This document shows, piece by piece, positions 45,489-56,231 of a stretch of 64,000 nt of DNA. The notes beneath the pieces were generated by a model. That model was given only the letters and a program-made list of their open reading frames with translations, was not told the origin of the DNA and did no database searches. The first letter of the stretch is position 1; each line of letters opens with the position of its first letter. The stretch comes from Plasmodium relictum (taxonomy: Eukaryota > Apicomplexa > Aconoidasida > Haemosporida > Plasmodiidae). The translations under genes were made by a program, and so were the position numbers. The DNA lies in NCBI RefSeq assembly GCF_900005765.1, contig NC_041691.1, forward strand, positions 1,736,001 to 1,800,000, in the 5' to 3' direction.

Positions 45489-47071
45489 GCTTTGATATTT
45501 TTTTGAAATGCTATATTTGTAGAAGCATTATTATATGCTATTATAAATTAAGAACTTTCATTTTTAAATTTATAAATGTAAAATATATACAATAAATACA
45601 CAATTATTTTACTTATTTTTTTGTCCAATTGTTGAATTTAAGTAAAAATATTATTCATAAATCATAGTTTTTAAAATTTATAATATATATATATATATAT
45701 ATATTTTTTAAATAAATTTTGTGATTTACTTTATAGCTATTTGTTCTTAGTGATATTATCCTTTTTTAATATGTGTTGTTAAATAAAATAAAATATAATA
45801 AACTTATGTAGAAAAAAATTAAATAATTATTATTTTTTAGTAGCATATATTTTTACATACACATTATTTATTTTTCCAAAATGGATCACACAATGTTTTT
45901 AATTTTTCAATACTCATTTTTCATTTATTAGAAGAAACAAATTAAAAATTTTTAAGTTATTTCTGCATATCATTTACTATTATTATTATTATTATTTCTA
46001 TTATTAGTATTATTAATGTTATTATTATTAATTGCTATTATTTATTTATTTTTTTTTTTTTTTGTTTTTTTAAGTGAAGAAAAAATAGAAAAAAAAAATT
46101 TCGTTGAATGGTTAATTTCCTACATTATGTTTTATGAAATTACATGAGGATACATATTTTATATATATCCACATAATTTTTTTTTTATTTTTTACTTTAA
46201 TTAGCATGCATCTTTTTTAGTTTTTATTTTTAATATATATATATAATAAAGCAAATAAACTAATACTTTAAATGAAAAAATTAGAAAACTTTTTTTTTGA
46301 AGAATAAAAATATCGAAGGTAACGGAAATTTTAAATTTATGTTAAAAAGAATTTTTAATGTTATATACAAAAATATTACACCATTTAAAATTATTTTATT
46401 GTCTAAATTTATTATGTATCATAACAATTAAAAAAAAGGGATAGTTAAACTTCACAGATAATATAATCCTCTCTCAATCTCTCTATATATCTTATAATAG
46501 TGCACATTTTATATAAGACAAAAATAAGATAGTATTATTTTGCTACTATATTTTATAAAAAGTATTAGATAAATATTTTTCAAAAAAAAAGGAATAATAT
46601 ATAATAATTATTTTAAATTGAGCGTATTTAAAAAACCAAAGAAAAAAAAAATTAAATAATTTGTAAATTTTTACTCATTTTTTTTGAAGTCAATATTACT
46701 AGCATACACTAAGGCCCTGAAAAAAAAATTTATATTTTTTGTTAAAATTAAAATTTGTTTTTTTATATCATAAATAAAAAATTTATTTCTATTTATAATT
46801 TTTAAATTAAATATTTTTTATCAATAATTTCCAGTATTATAACAAATGATTTTAGCTTTATTTCATTATATATTTTAAAATTTTTATAAAATACATTATT
46901 TATTATATTAAATATATTTTTTTTTTCATTTCTTTCATTTTCCATTTAAAATAATTTTTTTTTTTTTTTTTTTTTTATAATATATTTTTTATATATATTT
47001 TAATCTATATTAATTATCTTATTTGTTTTATTTTATTTTAATTTTTTTTTTTTTATAATAAATATAGATAA
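45489..47071. other. Intergenic region upstream of ribonucleotide reductase R2
   Basis: 1.6 kb containing the RING gene 3' UTR and the R2 promoter. It includes an (ATT/ATA)-rich microsatellite near 45978-46035, GCATGC at 46204-46209, a pyrimidine tract CTCTCTCAATCTCTCT near 46470-46486 and the palindrome GTGCAC at 46500-46505. No gene is seen. Confidence 0.45.
46500..46505. promoter_or_regulatory. GTGCAC motif, candidate ApiAP2 site upstream of R2
   Basis: A GTGCAC palindrome 567 bp before the R2 start codon. GTGCA-type motifs are known targets of Plasmodium AP2 factors such as AP2-I. A single occurrence in one sequence is weak support. Confidence 0.25.
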
Positions 47072-48121
47072 ATGGCTGATGCAATCCATATCTCAAAAGT
47101 GCCTATTTTTACAAAAAAGGAAAGGGAATTCAGTGATATACAAAAAAGGAAAGAATCAAGTGAAAAAATTTTAAATAAAGAAACTGATAGATTTACGTTA
47201 TATCCCATTTTATATCCTGATGTGTGGGATTTTTATAAAAAAGCAGAAGCATCGTTTTGGACAGCAGAAGAAATTGATTTGTCAAGTGACTTGAAAGATT
47301 TTGAAAAGTTAAATGAAAATGAAAAACATTTTATAAAATATGTGTTAGCATTTTTTGCAGCAAGTGATGGGATAGTTTTAGAAAACTTAGCTAGTAAGTT
47401 TTTAAGAGAAGTTCAAATAACTGAAGCAAAAAAGTTTTATTCTTTTCAAATAGCAGTAGAAAATATCCATTCAGAAACATATAGTTTATTGATTGATAAT
47501 TATATAAAAGATGAAAAGGAAAGATTAAATTTATTTCATGCAATTGAAAATATACCAGCTGTAAAAAACAAAGCCTTATGGGCAGCTAAATGGATAAATG
47601 ATACAAATTCCTTTGCAGAAAGAATAGTAGCAAATGCTTGTGTAGAAGGAATTTTATTTAGTGGAAGCTTCTGCGCAATTTTTTGGTTTAAGAAACAAAA
47701 TAAACTACATGGATTAACATTTAGTAATGAATTAATTAGTAGAGATGAAGGATTACATACTGATTTTAATTGTTTAATATATAGCTTGTTAGAGAATAAA
47801 TTACCTGAAGAAGTTGTTCAGAATATTGTTAAAGAGGCTGTTGAAGTAGAAAGATCTTTTATATGTGAATCTTTACCTTGCGATTTAATAGGAATGAATT
47901 CTAGACTAATGTCACAATATATTGAATTTGTAGCAGACCGATTATTAGAATGCCTAGGGTGTTCAAAGGTTTTTCATTCAAAAAATCCTTTTAATTGGAT
48001 GGATTTGATTTCACTTCAAGGAAAAACCAATTTTTTTGAAAAAAGAGTTGCTGATTATCAAAAATCTGGTGTAATGGCTCAAAGAAAAGATCAAGTATTT
48101 TGTTTAAATACTGATTTCTAA
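47072..48121 (+). CDS. Ribonucleoside-diphosphate reductase small subunit (R2, class Ia)
   Basis: A single-exon 349-residue protein that carries the di-iron/tyrosyl-radical cofactor and, with R1, reduces ribonucleoside diphosphates to deoxy forms for DNA synthesis in the cytosol. All cofactor residues are present: Asp99 ([11 protein letters not shown]), Glu130 and His133 ([13 protein letters not shown]), radical Tyr137, Glu192 ([12 protein letters not shown]), Glu226 and His229 ([11 protein letters not shown]). The C-terminal heptapeptide ending CLNTDF is the R1-docking tail. The length is typical. There are no introns or insertions, which is unusual in this region and reflects strong constraint. 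Expression should peak with schizont DNA replication, by family knowledge. Confidence 0.98.
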   Translation: MADAIHISKVPIFTKKEREFSDIQKRKESSEKILNKETDRFTLYPILYPDVWDFYKKAEASFWTAEEIDLSSDLKDFEKLNENEKHFIKYVLAFFAASDGIVLENLASKFLREVQITEAKKFYSFQIAVENIHSETYSLLIDNYIKDEKERLNLFHAIENIPAVKNKALWAAKWINDTNSFAERIVANACVEGILFSGSFCAIFWFKKQNKLHGLTFSNELISRDEGLHTDFNCLIYSLLENKLPEEVVQNIVKEAVEVERSFICESLPCDLIGMNSRLMSQYIEFVADRLLECLGCSKVFHSKNPFNWMDLISLQGKTNFFEKRVADYQKSGVMAQRKDQVFCLNTDF

Positions 48122-48662
48122 AGATAATTTTATTTATTATATGTCTTTATTTTAATTTTTTTTTTTTAAATATATCATTATAGACAGAAATATATAAATT
48201 TTAAATATATATATATATATGTATTTATTATTTCAATTTATTTTAAAAGTAAAAAATTATGTACATAAACATATGTGAATAATTTTTTAGAGTTATAAAA
48301 GTGTTTTAATAGAAATTTATAATTAACATTTATTTTAAGTAGATATTATATATGTTATTTTTTTCTTTCCTTTTTTTATTTTTTGTTTGCATAGATTAAT
48401 ACTTTTGAATAAAATATATATACATACATATATAATTTTTAATTGAATATACTCTTAATTTTTTTTAAATAGAAAAATTAAAATTAAAATATTTAAACAT
48501 CTATGTTTATTTCTTCAATGGATAATATCAAATAATTTAATTTAAAATGTAATAAATGAAACAAAGGCATAAATATATATATAATCTTTCTTGATTATAG
48601 GAATACCTTATTAAAGAAAAAAATATAAAGTTTATTCTTTTTCTTTTTATAGAAAATATAAG
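48122..48662. other. Convergent intergenic region between R2 and the CobW-type gene
   Basis: 541 bp of 3' UTR-type A/T-rich sequence with (TA)n tracts. No gene is seen. Confidence 0.5.
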
Positions 48663-50201
48663 TTAATTATATAAACACTCTTTTAATTTTTTTCTTACTT
48701 CTTCTTCATTTATGTTCTTTCCTATAAATAAAAATTTTGATTTAAAAATATTGTAACTATTCAATATATTATTTATATTATAATCACTATTATCACTAGT
48801 GGAAGAGTCATCAGAAAAATAATTTTCTTCATCGAGTAAATCATTATAAAGAAATGACATATTATTATCATCACTTTTCTTATCATTAATGTTACTTAGA
48901 TTATTTAAACTATCATCAGTGAATAAAGAGTCATTTGAATAGTTAATATTATATTTCCAATTTTTTTCCTCAGATGTCTTTAAATAATTTTGAAAAAATA
49001 TATGAAGATCACTAATAACTAAGTTAATTTCATATAAATCTCCAACGCTCTGATAATAATATATACTTAATTTTAATTTATTTTTATTATTATATATATC
49101 ATCATTAAAAGCTACAAATATTCCTTTTCCTCGGTATATATGTATATTGTTTGTCCATAAGAGTGAGGCTAGGATATCATTAATTTTTTTATAAGAAAAA
49201 ATATTATTTTTTTTTAAGGAAATAATATTTTTTAAAATATTTTTATCTTTTTCTTTTAAAAATTCTTTTTTCATTTTGTTTAATTGATCACTTAAATAAC
49301 TTAAATAAGAAATATCATGCTCAAATTCAAAAGAGCAATTGTTAAATTCATTGTAATGAAAATGGTTTTTATCGTACACATTATTTAACACATCTTTTAT
49401 ATTCTTTTTTTCATAGCATCTTAAGTTAGTTAAACATTCAATAGGAATTGTAGAGTAGCTTGTTAAATATATAGAACTTAATGGGTTTATATTATTAATA
49501 AAAGTTTTTATTTCTTCTTTTTCTGATTCATTAATTTTATCTATTTTGTTTATAATTATAACGTCGCAAACAATAATCTGTTCACATACTAAATTTTCTT
49601 TGTTTTCAAAAGTGTTCTTGTTAGAATTTGCTTCATTTAATATATTATTTGTTTTTTTTAAGGATTCATAATATTGAATATTATCATTAAAAGAATTTAA
49701 AAAATTGTAAGAATCTATTATATGAATAATACTATCTAAATAAATTTTAGATTTGTTTAATTCATCTAGCCATAACAAGTTATTAATTTTTATATTGTCA
49801 TAGACACCAGATACCTCAACAAAAATAAAATCATAAGAAGTTTTTAAAGATAAAATATTTTCAATTAATTTTACAAAATTGCTTTTATTAGAACAACATA
49901 AGCATCCATTATTAAGCTCATATATAAATCCTTCTTCACTTTCAATTTCATTTATAATTTTCAAATTGTTTATATTTTCAATATTTGATTCATTTACATT
50001 TTCTATATTTTCCTTTGGAAAATTATATATATCATTAATATCTTTAAAAACTATTTTGTCAATGTTATCATTATTCTCAGTGAATTCATTATGTATTATT
50101 GCAATTTTTTTATTTTTTTTTATACTTTCATTTAGTAAATTTTTAAGTAAAGTGGTTTTTCCAGAACCTAAAAATCCCGTTATTATTGTAATTCCAATCA
50201 T
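48663..50201 (-). CDS. ZNG1: CobW/COG0523 GTPase, ZNG1-like zinc metallochaperone
   Basis: 512 residues from the ATG at 50201. The frame stays open 15 codons further upstream, but those codons are mostly Phe/Ile/Leu from a poly-A/T tract, and family proteins begin directly with the first beta strand, so I chose the internal Met (MIGITIITG). Walker A is GFLGSGKTT at 9-17. The metal-binding CxCC motif (GCLCC) has its cysteines at 100, 102 and 103. Switch and base-recognition elements include FIFVEVSG and INKID. A CobW C-terminal domain follows (KINDILASLLWTNNIHIYRG, then FVAFNDD and YYQSVGDLYEI), interrupted by an acidic Asp/Ser/Asn insertion at about 400-465. ZNG1 proteins deliver zinc to methionine aminopeptidase 1 using GTP. 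This function is inferred. Confidence 0.88.
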   Translation of the reverse strand: MIGITIITGFLGSGKTTLLKNLLNESIKKNKKIAIIHNEFTENNDNIDKIVFKDINDIYNFPKENIENVNESNIENINNLKIINEIESEEGFIYELNNGCLCCSNKSNFVKLIENILSLKTSYDFIFVEVSGVYDNIKINNLLWLDELNKSKIYLDSIIHIIDSYNFLNSFNDNIQYYESLKKTNNILNEANSNKNTFENKENLVCEQIIVCDVIIINKIDKINESEKEEIKTFINNINPLSSIYLTSYSTIPIECLTNLRCYEKKNIKDVLNNVYDKNHFHYNEFNNCSFEFEHDISYLSYLSDQLNKMKKEFLKEKDKNILKNIISLKKNNIFSYKKINDILASLLWTNNIHIYRGKGIFVAFNDDIYNNKNKLKLSIYYYQSVGDLYEINLVISDLHIFFQNYLKTSEEKNWKYNINYSNDSLFTDDSLNNLSNINDKKSDDNNMSFLYNDLLDEENYFSDDSSTSDNSDYNINNILNSYNIFKSKFLFIGKNINEEEVRKKLKECLYN

Positions 50202-50947
50202 CAAAAAAAAAAAAATGTATAAAAATATGAATTTTAATATATACATAAAACTTTATTATTTTTTTTTTGATTTATTTCTACTTTGCTTCTATTTATTTTT
50301 TTGCATAATTTTTATTCTTAATCTTTTTTTCCTCTTTTTTTGTTAAATGTCTGAAAATTTTTTCCTTTTTTATATTATAAATGAATAAAAAAAATATATT
50401 AATTCAGCAACACGAAATATAAAAAAGTAATATATATTATTTCTTTTTATTTACTTCTACATAAAGTTTGCTAAAAAATTAAAGAAATAATATAACGATG
50501 AATACATTTAAATGAATATAACCATTTGATTGCATTTATATTTTTTTATTTAAGTTATTTTATTAAGGTTTATATTCTTATATCTTATTTTATTTTTTTT
50601 CTTGTGATTAATCCGTTTTTTTTTTTTTTTTTGTTATATTCTAAGTGATTCAAATTGATATGTATCAAATTTATGTATTATTTTTATGAAAATGTTTGTT
50701 TTTTAAAAGAGAAATTGTTATGCCTTCTTATATTTTTGATCATAGTAGAATAATAAAAAAGAAAAAAAAAGTAAAAAATAAATATTATAGGCATATTTTA
50801 AATAGTCTTAAGATGAGAAAAATGAAAAAAAAAAAAAAAAACGAAAACAAAAACAAAAACAAAAACAAGACTAAATATACGTCAGAATAATTTTTATATA
50901 ATATTTAAAAGATAAATGAGAAAATATATTTATAAGTATCATAATAA
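50202..50947. promoter_or_regulatory. Divergent region between the ZNG1-like gene (-) and MSH1 (+)
   Basis: About 0.75 kb holding both promoters, plus a small basic reading frame at 50720-50890 listed separately. It is otherwise A/T-rich with long poly-T runs. Confidence 0.45.
50720..50890 (+). CDS. Small, highly basic 56-residue ORF (uncertain)
   Basis: An ATG-started frame encodes MPSYIFDHSRIIKKKKKVKN, continues YYRHILNSLKMRKMKKKKK and ends in Asn/Lys repeats. The middle segment has a loose resemblance to the Lys/Arg/Met-rich C-terminal motif of the mitoribosomal protein mS38/AURKAIP1 (COX24 family), which is similarly small and basic. Against it: the sequence is mostly poly-A derived, it lies within 60 bp of the MSH1 start, and no second conserved element is visible. 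It could be part of the MSH1 5' UTR. Confidence 0.25.
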   Translation: MPSYIFDHSRIIKKKKKVKNKYYRHILNSLKMRKMKKKKKNENKNKNKNKTKYTSE

Positions 50948-53900
50948 ATGAATGCCATTTTACCAAGATATATATTCATTCTTAGTATTCTTCTAATTTT
51001 TTTAAAAAATACAATGGCTTTAAAAAAAAAATTAATGTTTAATTATTTTAATAGAAAAAGGATAGTTAATGTAAAAAATATAGTTTACTTAAACAAAAAT
51101 TACATAAATAACCTAATATATACAAAAGAAGATGATATATATAAGATTACTGAATTAACAAATTACAATTTAATTAATAATAAAAAGAATCTAATATTTG
51201 ATGATAAAAATAATATTATATCTAATAGTAATTTTGAAAATATTTCTAATGATAATGAAAAAACATCAAATAAATTTTTTTATTCATATAATAAAAATGA
51301 AGATACTCTAAAAAATTTTTCTAATATAAATGAAAAATTTTTGCCTTCTGATAATGAACTGAAGTTATATAAAAATAAATGGAAAATTCCACTCTATTGG
51401 ATTAAAAAATTAGAAAACTTGAAAAACATTAATGCAATTAATTGTATAGAATATTTAAAAGACGACAATTTGTTATATTTTGACAATTATAAAAATAAAG
51501 GGTTACTAAAATTTTTAAATGATGAAAAAAAAAAATTTAGTAATTGTATAATTTTATCAAGGGTTGGTGATTTTTATGAAACATACGGATTAGATTCCAT
51601 TTTCTTGATAGAATTTTTGAATATAAAAAAAATGAATAATAAATTATCGTGTGGTTTTATAAAAAGTAGTATAAATAAAGCTCTAAATATTTTAACAAAT
51701 AATAATTTAAATATATGCATATATGAAGAAATAAATGAAAAATCATTAAAAATGAAAAAAAGATATCTATCTCAAATAGTAACACCTGAATTTCCTTTAT
51801 ATCTCAATAATATACAGTATTGTAATTCTATTGAAGAAGCAAATAATGATGACTCAGAAAATAAATCTAATAATTACTTTTTTAATTCGTATGATTTAGA
51901 AGATTATTTCATAATAAAAGAGATTGTTTGCATATATATTGAAAGTAAGAATATTTTTTCATTAAGTAAAATAAATTTAAGTTTAAAAACTATATCTATT
52001 TATGATAATATAACTTTCGATGTCTTAAATATTTATTTAAAAAATACTCATTTTTTAAAAGTATATATACATCAGCATAATAATAATTCTTTTACAAAAA
52101 AAATAACGCAACTATTTAAAATAGAAAATTATTATTTATTTAATAATTTTAATAATAGCTTTCATTTCCATATGTTCATTTTAGATAAATTAAAAAAACA
52201 AATTAATATAAAAGGATTATTTAGATTAATAAAGAATAAAAATGTTTTTAAAATAAAATCATTGTCTAATATAAAAAATGAAAATGATAATATATGTAAT
52301 ATTAATGATAATAATTATGTAAACAATGAAAATGTAGGTATCAATGATATAAATTGTAATAATAACAATGAAAGGATTCTTTCTCAAGAAAAAAATGATC
52401 ATGAGAACGGTAATAAGAGGAAAGTAAATTCTGAAAACATATCAACTAATGATTTGCAAAAAAACAATTATACATTAGAAAATAATCTTGATTATTCTTA
52501 TTATTCTTATTGTACTCCTTTAAATATTTTTACAAGCTATAATATGGGTATTTATAAACAGAATAATTGTTATGAAAATAGAAACAGTTATTTATTTTTT
52601 AATATAATAGATGTAAATAATAATGATTCTAAAAGTATTAATATAACTGAATCATTAGAATTTTTCAAAAATCTATTTTTGTTTTATCCACCGTTTGAGG
52701 TAACCAAACATATACGTTTTATAAATGATTATATCCAAAAAAATTTAAAAAATTTAATTATTCCTAATGTAAAACCATTCAGAAATAATATAGTTATAAC
52801 TCTTTTGTCTAATTTGAAAGCTGATTATAACATTTTAAAAAAAATATATATTAATATTCAAAGCGTAATTAAATGTATGCATAATTTTGATTTTTCACTT
52901 TTAATATCTATTTTCCATGTTCTTAATCATCAAAATTCTTTTAAATTAAACATAATAAAATTTTATGAGCTATTAATAAATATTGAAAAAATTTTAAAAA
53001 CTAATTTGGATTTTTCTAGTATAAAATTTTCTATTGAATCTGATATCACTTCATTTAATGAGTTTGTTTATTATCATGAGAATAACGTACATAATATAAT
53101 TAACGAACAATTATTAATAGAAGAAAATAAGGAAATTGATGAAAACAGAAAAGAACTATTAGAAACTATTATATCCAATTATGCGGAATATGATGAAATA
53201 GAAAAAAAGTATGATATAAATTTATTAAATAAATTAATAAAAATTGATAATGTGAATGATGTAATTGGTGTAAAAAAAAAAAAAAGAAATGAAAAAACTT
53301 TGAATTTTTTTCATCCTTTAAACAAAAAATCAGATTTAATGAAAAATATTTTTGTTACAGAAAATGTTCAAAAAAAAATTAAAAGTTATCTTTGTGCTAT
53401 TGATAAAAAAAAACAAAAAATTAATGAAACAATTAAAAAAATTAATATTCAGTTGTCTTCATCTGTTCATATTCTTTCGTTTGTGTCTAATTTTTTACAA
53501 ATTATTCAGGTAAATCTAAAAAAAGAAAATATTTATTTTTTATATTATTCATAACACTGACATTAAAATAGAGATAATTTTTACTTGTTAATATATATAT
53601 ACATATATTTTATACTTTTTTTAGGCCTTATATAATCACACAATTAATAGTTTAAAAAGAGATTGGAATTTGCCTATATGCAAACATTTATTTTTAACCT
53701 ACGAACATAAAGACTTTAATAATATTAATGATAAATTATTTTATATACAAGAAGTATTATACAATAAAGCAAATAATGTTTCTTGTAATAAAAACTACTA
53801 TAGCAACTATGAATCTTTGTCCGAAAAAAAAAATGAAAATAAAAGCGATCACAATTATATTTATGATGAAAATTTTTTAATATTATCAAAAGAAGATGAA

Positions 53901-55690
53901 AAAAAAATTAAAGAAAATGTAGATAAAGATTCAGTAGAAGAAATAAAAAAAGTTTATGAAAAAAAAAATTATGTAAACGATTCTCTTACTTATATTTTAG
54001 GTGCAAAACCATACAACATAAATAAAGAAAATTTAATTAAATATGACATTTTTTTTAAAAAAAGAAATTTTATTTTATTAACTGGAAAGAATATGAGTGG
54101 AAAGACAACTTTATCTTTTACTATTTTATGTATTCTTTTTTTGGCAAATCTAGGTATTATATATATATCTATACATATACATTTATTATATATAAGTTAT
54201 ATATCTTTTTATTCTCTATATAAATATATGTTTATATATTTCTATAGGTATGTATGCACCATGTGATAAAAAAAGTATTATATCTAAATTTCGAGAATTT
54301 TACAGTTTGAAAAATGTAAATTATCATGAACAAATCGAAAATATGTCTTTATTTAGAGAACAGGCATTCTACATAAATTGTATAATTGAAGAAATAAAAG
54401 AAAATTGCTCTTTGGATAAAGAGGAATCTAGAGAAAATGAAATTTTTATTCTCCTTGATGAACCATGCATAGCTACTACTCCTGTTGATAATGCCAGTAA
54501 AAATAAAAAAAAAAAGATATATATATATGTCTGCATATATATAAGTCTTATATTTTAATGTGTTACAAATTTGAACATCATTAGATATATATATATGTAT
54601 GTATATATTAGTCTTATTATATATTTTATTTTATTGGATTTATACTTTTCTTTTTTTAGTTATTATTAGTGCGGTTTCTGATTATTTAAAAAATTATTGT
54701 GGAATAATAATTACTCACAATTATGACTTACTAAAAAAAATTTGTCAAAGCAAAAATATTATTTTCAAAAGAATAAATGAAAATATAAATTATCTGAAAA
54801 GACAAAATGAAAAAGTTGCAAAATTAGAAAATGGAATATGCAAAAATAGTGAAGCATTAGAAACATGCAGATATACAAACACTGACTCTAAAGTTTTACA
54901 TTTGTTAAATATTTATGAAAAAAAGTATAAATTGATTCATAATTTAAATAATACTTTGTATTATAAATTTTTAGATTACCTTAAAAACAAAGAGGAAAAA
55001 AAGAATTTAAATGCTTTTTTTGATAGTTTTTTTAACGATATTAATGAAAATAATTTGAAACAACATAAATTTGATGATATTAAAAATGATTTAGATTTAA
55101 TGCAAGATAAAGAAATGCAAAATTTAATGAACAATGATATTGTAAAAAAAGACTTATTTATGAACAATAATGAAGAAAATATAAACAGTAGTCAAATAAA
55201 TAAAAACGTTAATGGGAATAATAAAAGTAATAATAACAATAGTTTTAAAGAAATATTTGACGATGTGCTATGTGAAAAAAATAATTATGAATCTTATGAG
55301 GAAGAGTTAAATATAGCTATTAAAAAAATTGAGAAAGCTTCAAGTAAGAAAATTCTTAAAATAGGAATGAATGAAGAAATACCAATTTATTTTAAAAACA
55401 AAAGTATTGTATATATTTTGTGCATTTTTGCAAAAAATGAAAAAAAACCATATTTTTATATAGGAATAAGTGATAACATTTCTGAAAGAATAAAGTGCCA
55501 TTCTAGAAATTTATTAAATAATAAGAATCTTTTAAAAAATGAAAAGAAGAATAGTATTTTAAATTATAAATTTCATTTAAATACATTTTATACTTTGCTA
55601 TTTCATGTAGAGAGTAAAAAGATTGCTTCTAAATATGAAAAAGAGTTATCACTTTTTTTGAAGAAATATTATAATGTAATTTCTAATTAA
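50948..55690 (+). CDS. MSH1: Organellar MutS homologue with C-terminal GIY-YIG nuclease (plant-MSH1 type), 4 exons
   Basis: Exons 50948-53509, 53625-54153, 54248-54496 and 54660-55690 total 4371 nt, 1456 residues. Residues 1-20 are a signal-like hydrophobic segment followed by a basic stretch, so import into an organelle is likely. The MutS mismatch-recognition domain at about 200-290 has LSRVGDFYETYG with the F-x-E pair F209/E211, and SIFLIEFLNI with an ICIYEE strand, very close to plant MSH1. The ATPase has Walker A GKNMSGKTT (1008-1016), FILLDE (D1101/E1102) and ITHNYDLL. The last ~95 residues are a GIY-YIG domain: SIVYILCIF, YFYIGISDNISERIKCHS, then KKIASKYEKEL with the likely catalytic Glu1440. 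Plant MSH1 suppresses organelle genome mutation and recombination. A mitochondrial MutS is reported in Toxoplasma. Apicoplast or mitochondrion is unresolved here. Confidence 0.93.
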
Positions 55691-56231
55691 TTCTCAAAAT
55701 TTTATCCGTTTTTTTTTAAATTAATATATATTAATTTTACTAAAATAAATTTTTATTAAAGCTTTATGTATCTTAATTTTATATAATTAGTTTTATTAAA
55801 AAGGTTATACTACAATTTAATTTTTAGTTATAAATTTTACTTAAATAGTTTCTATTTTTATAATAATTTTAAAAATCTTACAAATAGCATTATTATAATA
55901 TCTCATATTAATATAATTTTCAAATATATATTTTATTTTATTTATTATTTTTTTTTTTTTTAAATTATAATGATACATGACCATTTATTTTAATAAATAT
56001 TTTTCTTTTATTTATTTTATATTACTTACTTTCAAAAAATAAATATATACACACATATATTTTGTTTTACATTTATCCGCCCTTTTTTATATTTATTTTT
56101 AATAAATTTTACTTTATTTGATTTGTCTTGTTTCATTCTTTTTAATATAAATTAACTTTTATTCTTTAATATATATATTATTTTTTTTTAAATTTCATTT
56201 TAAAATATTTTTTTAAATATTTTTTTTTTTT
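55691..56231. other. Convergent intergenic region between MSH1 and PrimPol
   Basis: 541 bp of A/T-rich sequence with long poly-T tracts, carrying the two 3' UTRs. No gene is seen. Confidence 0.5.

Noticed and set aside
46700-46725. Possible D-box-like CTGA element (AAGGCCCTGAAAA) suggesting a C/D snoRNA
   Set aside because: No matching C box (RTGATGA) or terminal stem could be found nearby.
50202-50246. Upstream Met extension of the ZNG1-like protein, resembling a signal anchor
   Set aside because: The hydrophobicity comes from a poly-A/T tract and family members start at the first beta strand; I used the internal Met.
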